DNA of 7,447 nt, taken from contig DMDP01000030.1 of assembly GCA_003445475.1 (NCBI GenBank), positions 1-7,447 of the forward strand. Direction: 5' to 3'. The notes under the pieces are model-generated. The model was not told the origin of the DNA and did not search any database. It saw only the letters and a program-made list of their open reading frames with translations. Positions 6,129-7,447 of the stretch are shown one piece after another. The number at the start of each line of letters is the position of its first letter. Within the stretch, counting starts at the first letter, position 1. The position numbers and the translations under genes are program-made. The stretch is from Peptococcaceae bacterium. Lineage in GTDB: Bacteria > Bacillota > Desulfotomaculia > Desulfotomaculales > UBA12532.

Positions 6129-6452
6129 GATGCAAATAAAAACAAAATTCTCCCGTCCCGTGTTGGTAAACTGGTGTTCTGCGTTCGGGGGTACGTACCC
6201 CACCGACCCGGGTGCCACGGCGTGCTCTTCACCCTCCAGGAACAGCACTCCCCGCCCCTGGAGGATGTAGTTGATATGGGGCCAGGGGTGCCGATGGCGC
6301 GGCGTGTGCCCCCCCGGTTCAAGCGTAAACCGCCGCATCACCCAGCCCTGCCAGCCCTGACCCGGCCCTACGAGCAATTGCTTCCACACCTTCTCGGCAC
6401 CGGGAGCGGCGACGGGCGCTTTGGGCACCGCGCTCTCGTGACCCACAAACAT
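6105..6452 (-). CDS. Small single-domain cupin, four-histidine metal site
   Basis: This is a 115-residue cytoplasmic protein made of one cupin barrel. Motif 1 is PGGHTPRHRHPWPH with H53, H55 and H59, and motif 2 is PPNAEHQF with H93. These four histidines have the same spacing as the manganese ligands I recall for the Thermotoga cupin TM1287 (His 52, 54, 58, 92), so a bound divalent metal is likely. The usual motif-1 glutamate position is taken by histidine. Substrate and reaction are unknown; small cupins of this type bind oxalate-like or sugar acids, act as isomerases or oxygenases, or only sense ligands. The ATG at 6452 is chosen because GGGGGAGG ends 8 bases upstream; a TTG at 6485 would add 11 residues but has no ribosome site. 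It lies 89 bases after rimO without an evident terminator or promoter between, so it may share the rimO transcript. Confidence 0.88.
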   Translation of the reverse strand: MFVGHESAVPKAPVAAPGAEKVWKQLLVGPGQGWQGWVMRRFTLEPGGHTPRHRHPWPHINYILQGRGVLFLEGEEHAVAPGSVGYVPPNAEHQFTNTGRENFVFICIVPEHGDV

Positions 6453-6541
6453 GCCTTCATCCTCCCCCAACTTGACGCCGGCCAATTTGTCGACAGAGGT
6501 GTTCTTTCTGCCATCAGGCCGGGATCTTCTGCTCCAATGCT

Positions 6542-7447
6542 TTATATTTGGCCTACGGCCTCGCCTTCGAGATCGTAAGGAAGGGCCCTGGTAATGCGGA
6601 CCTTGAGAAAATCGCCAGGGGACAGGAGTATGTTGCCGGTAAAATAGACCCGGCCGTCGACCTCAGGAGCATCGCCCTCGGTACGGCCGAAGTACCGCCT
6701 TCCCTGCTTACCTTCCGCCAGCACCTCGACCTCCTGTCCCACCTTCGCCCGGTTCAGCGCGTGGGAAATCTGTTTTTGCAACGCTGCCGCCCTTTTCAAC
6801 CGCTCTTGCTTCACCTCGTCCGGCACCTGGCGGGGCAACCGTGCCGCCGGTGTCCCCTCCTGCGGCGAAAAGGCGAAAAACCCCGCCCGATCAAAGCGCA
6901 TATCAACCAGAAAGGAGAGCAGTTCCTCGAAGTCGTCTTCCGTTTCCCCCGGGTACCCGACCATAAAGGTGGAGCGAATGGTTATGCCGGGGACGGCCTC
7001 CCGTACCCGAGCGAGAAGCATCCGCAGGTCGGCCTGTGTTGTTGGCCGTCCCATGGCGCGCAAAATGCGGTCGCTGGCGTGCTGTATGGGGATATCGAGG
7101 TACCGGCAGATCCTGGGCTCCCCGGCCAACACCTCCAGCAGATCGTCAGTGATACCGTTCGGGTAGCAGTACAGGAGTCGTATCCAGCGCACCCCGTCCA
7201 GGCGCGCCAGAGACCGCAGGAGTCCCGCCAAGCCAAGCCCTTTCTCCAGGTCCGCGCCGTAGCGTGTCGTATCCTGCGCCACCAGAACGATTTCTCTTGC
7301 GCCGGCGGTTATGGCGCACTTCGCCTCCCCTAAAACCGCTTCCGGCGGCCGACTCCGGTAGGGACCGCGTAGCCGGGGAATAACGCAATACCGGCAACAG
7401 TTGCTGCACCCCTCGGCAATCTTTATGTAGGTGGTGTAGGGCGGCAG
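6542..7447 (-). CDS. rimO: Ribosomal protein S12 methylthiotransferase RimO, N-terminus cut by window edge
   Basis: RimO is a radical SAM enzyme with two iron-sulfur clusters that methylthiolates a conserved aspartate of ribosomal protein S12. The reading frame is open to the window edge, giving 301 C-terminal residues; the N-terminal UPF0004 domain with its own cluster cysteines lies outside. Visible from the edge are IAEGCSNCCRYCVIPRLRG, with the radical SAM CxxxCxxC cysteines (fragment residues 14, 18, 21, and an extra Cys at 17), then YPNGITDDL, YLDIPIQHASDRIL, IRSTFMVGYPGETEDDF and FDRAGFFAFSPQEGTPA. A C-terminal TRAM domain (last 65 residues or so) ends with YDLEGEAVGQI. The DIPIQHAS and SPQEGT signatures and the absence of MiaB tRNA features favour RimO over MiaB. 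In many Firmicutes rimO is followed by pgsA, cinA and recA; here other genes intervene. Confidence 0.95.
   Translation of the reverse strand: MPPYTTYIKIAEGCSNCCRYCVIPRLRGPYRSRPPEAVLGEAKCAITAGAREIVLVAQDTTRYGADLEKGLGLAGLLRSLARLDGVRWIRLLYCYPNGITDDLLEVLAGEPRICRYLDIPIQHASDRILRAMGRPTTQADLRMLLARVREAVPGITIRSTFMVGYPGETEDDFEELLSFLVDMRFDRAGFFAFSPQEGTPAARLPRQVPDEVKQERLKRAAALQKQISHALNRAKVGQEVEVLAEGKQGRRYFGRTEGDAPEVDGRVYFTGNILLSPGDFLKVRITRALPYDLEGEAVGQI

Noticed and set aside
6453..6541. Promoter or terminator between rimO and the cupin gene
   Set aside because: Only an 8-base palindrome TGTCGACA (6488-6495) and very short stems are present; no convincing -35/-10 pair or hairpin with a T run.
5985..6578. 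Open frame of 197 codons on the + strand opposite the cupin gene
   Set aside because: It is antisense to the cupin motifs, Pro/Arg/His-rich, without a ribosome site or recognisable family.
6548..7333. Open frame of 261 codons on the + strand opposite rimO
   Set aside because: It is wholly antisense to conserved RimO sequence and shows no domain; the frame stays open because of GC-rich codons.

Overview
This 7.4 kb window looks like chromosomal core DNA of a fairly GC-rich member of the Firmicutes, most likely a Clostridia/Peptococcaceae-type organism. That is an inference from the cinA-recA pair with rimO nearby, strong GGAGG-type ribosome binding sites, frequent GTG/TTG starts, intrinsic terminators, and a chemoreceptor with a Cys-rich N-terminus. 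No mobile element, CRISPR array or integrase is visible.

Layout on the + strand: the 3' part of a tRNA-Leu (anticodon CAG) opens the window and is followed by a likely intrinsic terminator. A complete chemoreceptor gene (methyl-accepting chemotaxis protein) comes next, preceded by a sequence that resembles a motility-sigma (SigD/FliA) promoter. It converges on recA with only 4 bases between the two stop codons.

Everything else is on the - strand. In transcription order it is: rimO (5' end cut by the window edge), a small cupin gene, a two-gene unit, cinA and recA. The two-gene unit encodes a single-pass membrane protein of unknown family overlapping a short FtsH-like AAA+ zinc metalloprotease. 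It has its own extended -10 promoter and ends in a hairpin/T8 terminator before cinA. cinA in turn ends in a hairpin whose loop holds the cinA stop codon, and recA has a separate SigA-like promoter directly after it. The region therefore appears to be at least three - strand transcription units rather than one rimO-to-recA operon.

How the genes fit together: RimO modifies ribosomal protein S12. CinA (NMN deamidase / MoCF-like) and RecA are the familiar DNA-processing/competence neighbours. The most interesting element is the membrane protein plus FtsH-like pair inserted between rimO and cinA. The protease lacks the usual extracytoplasmic domain of FtsH, while its overlapping upstream partner is a membrane anchor with a domain predicted to lie outside the membrane, which suggests a two-polypeptide FtsH-type machine.
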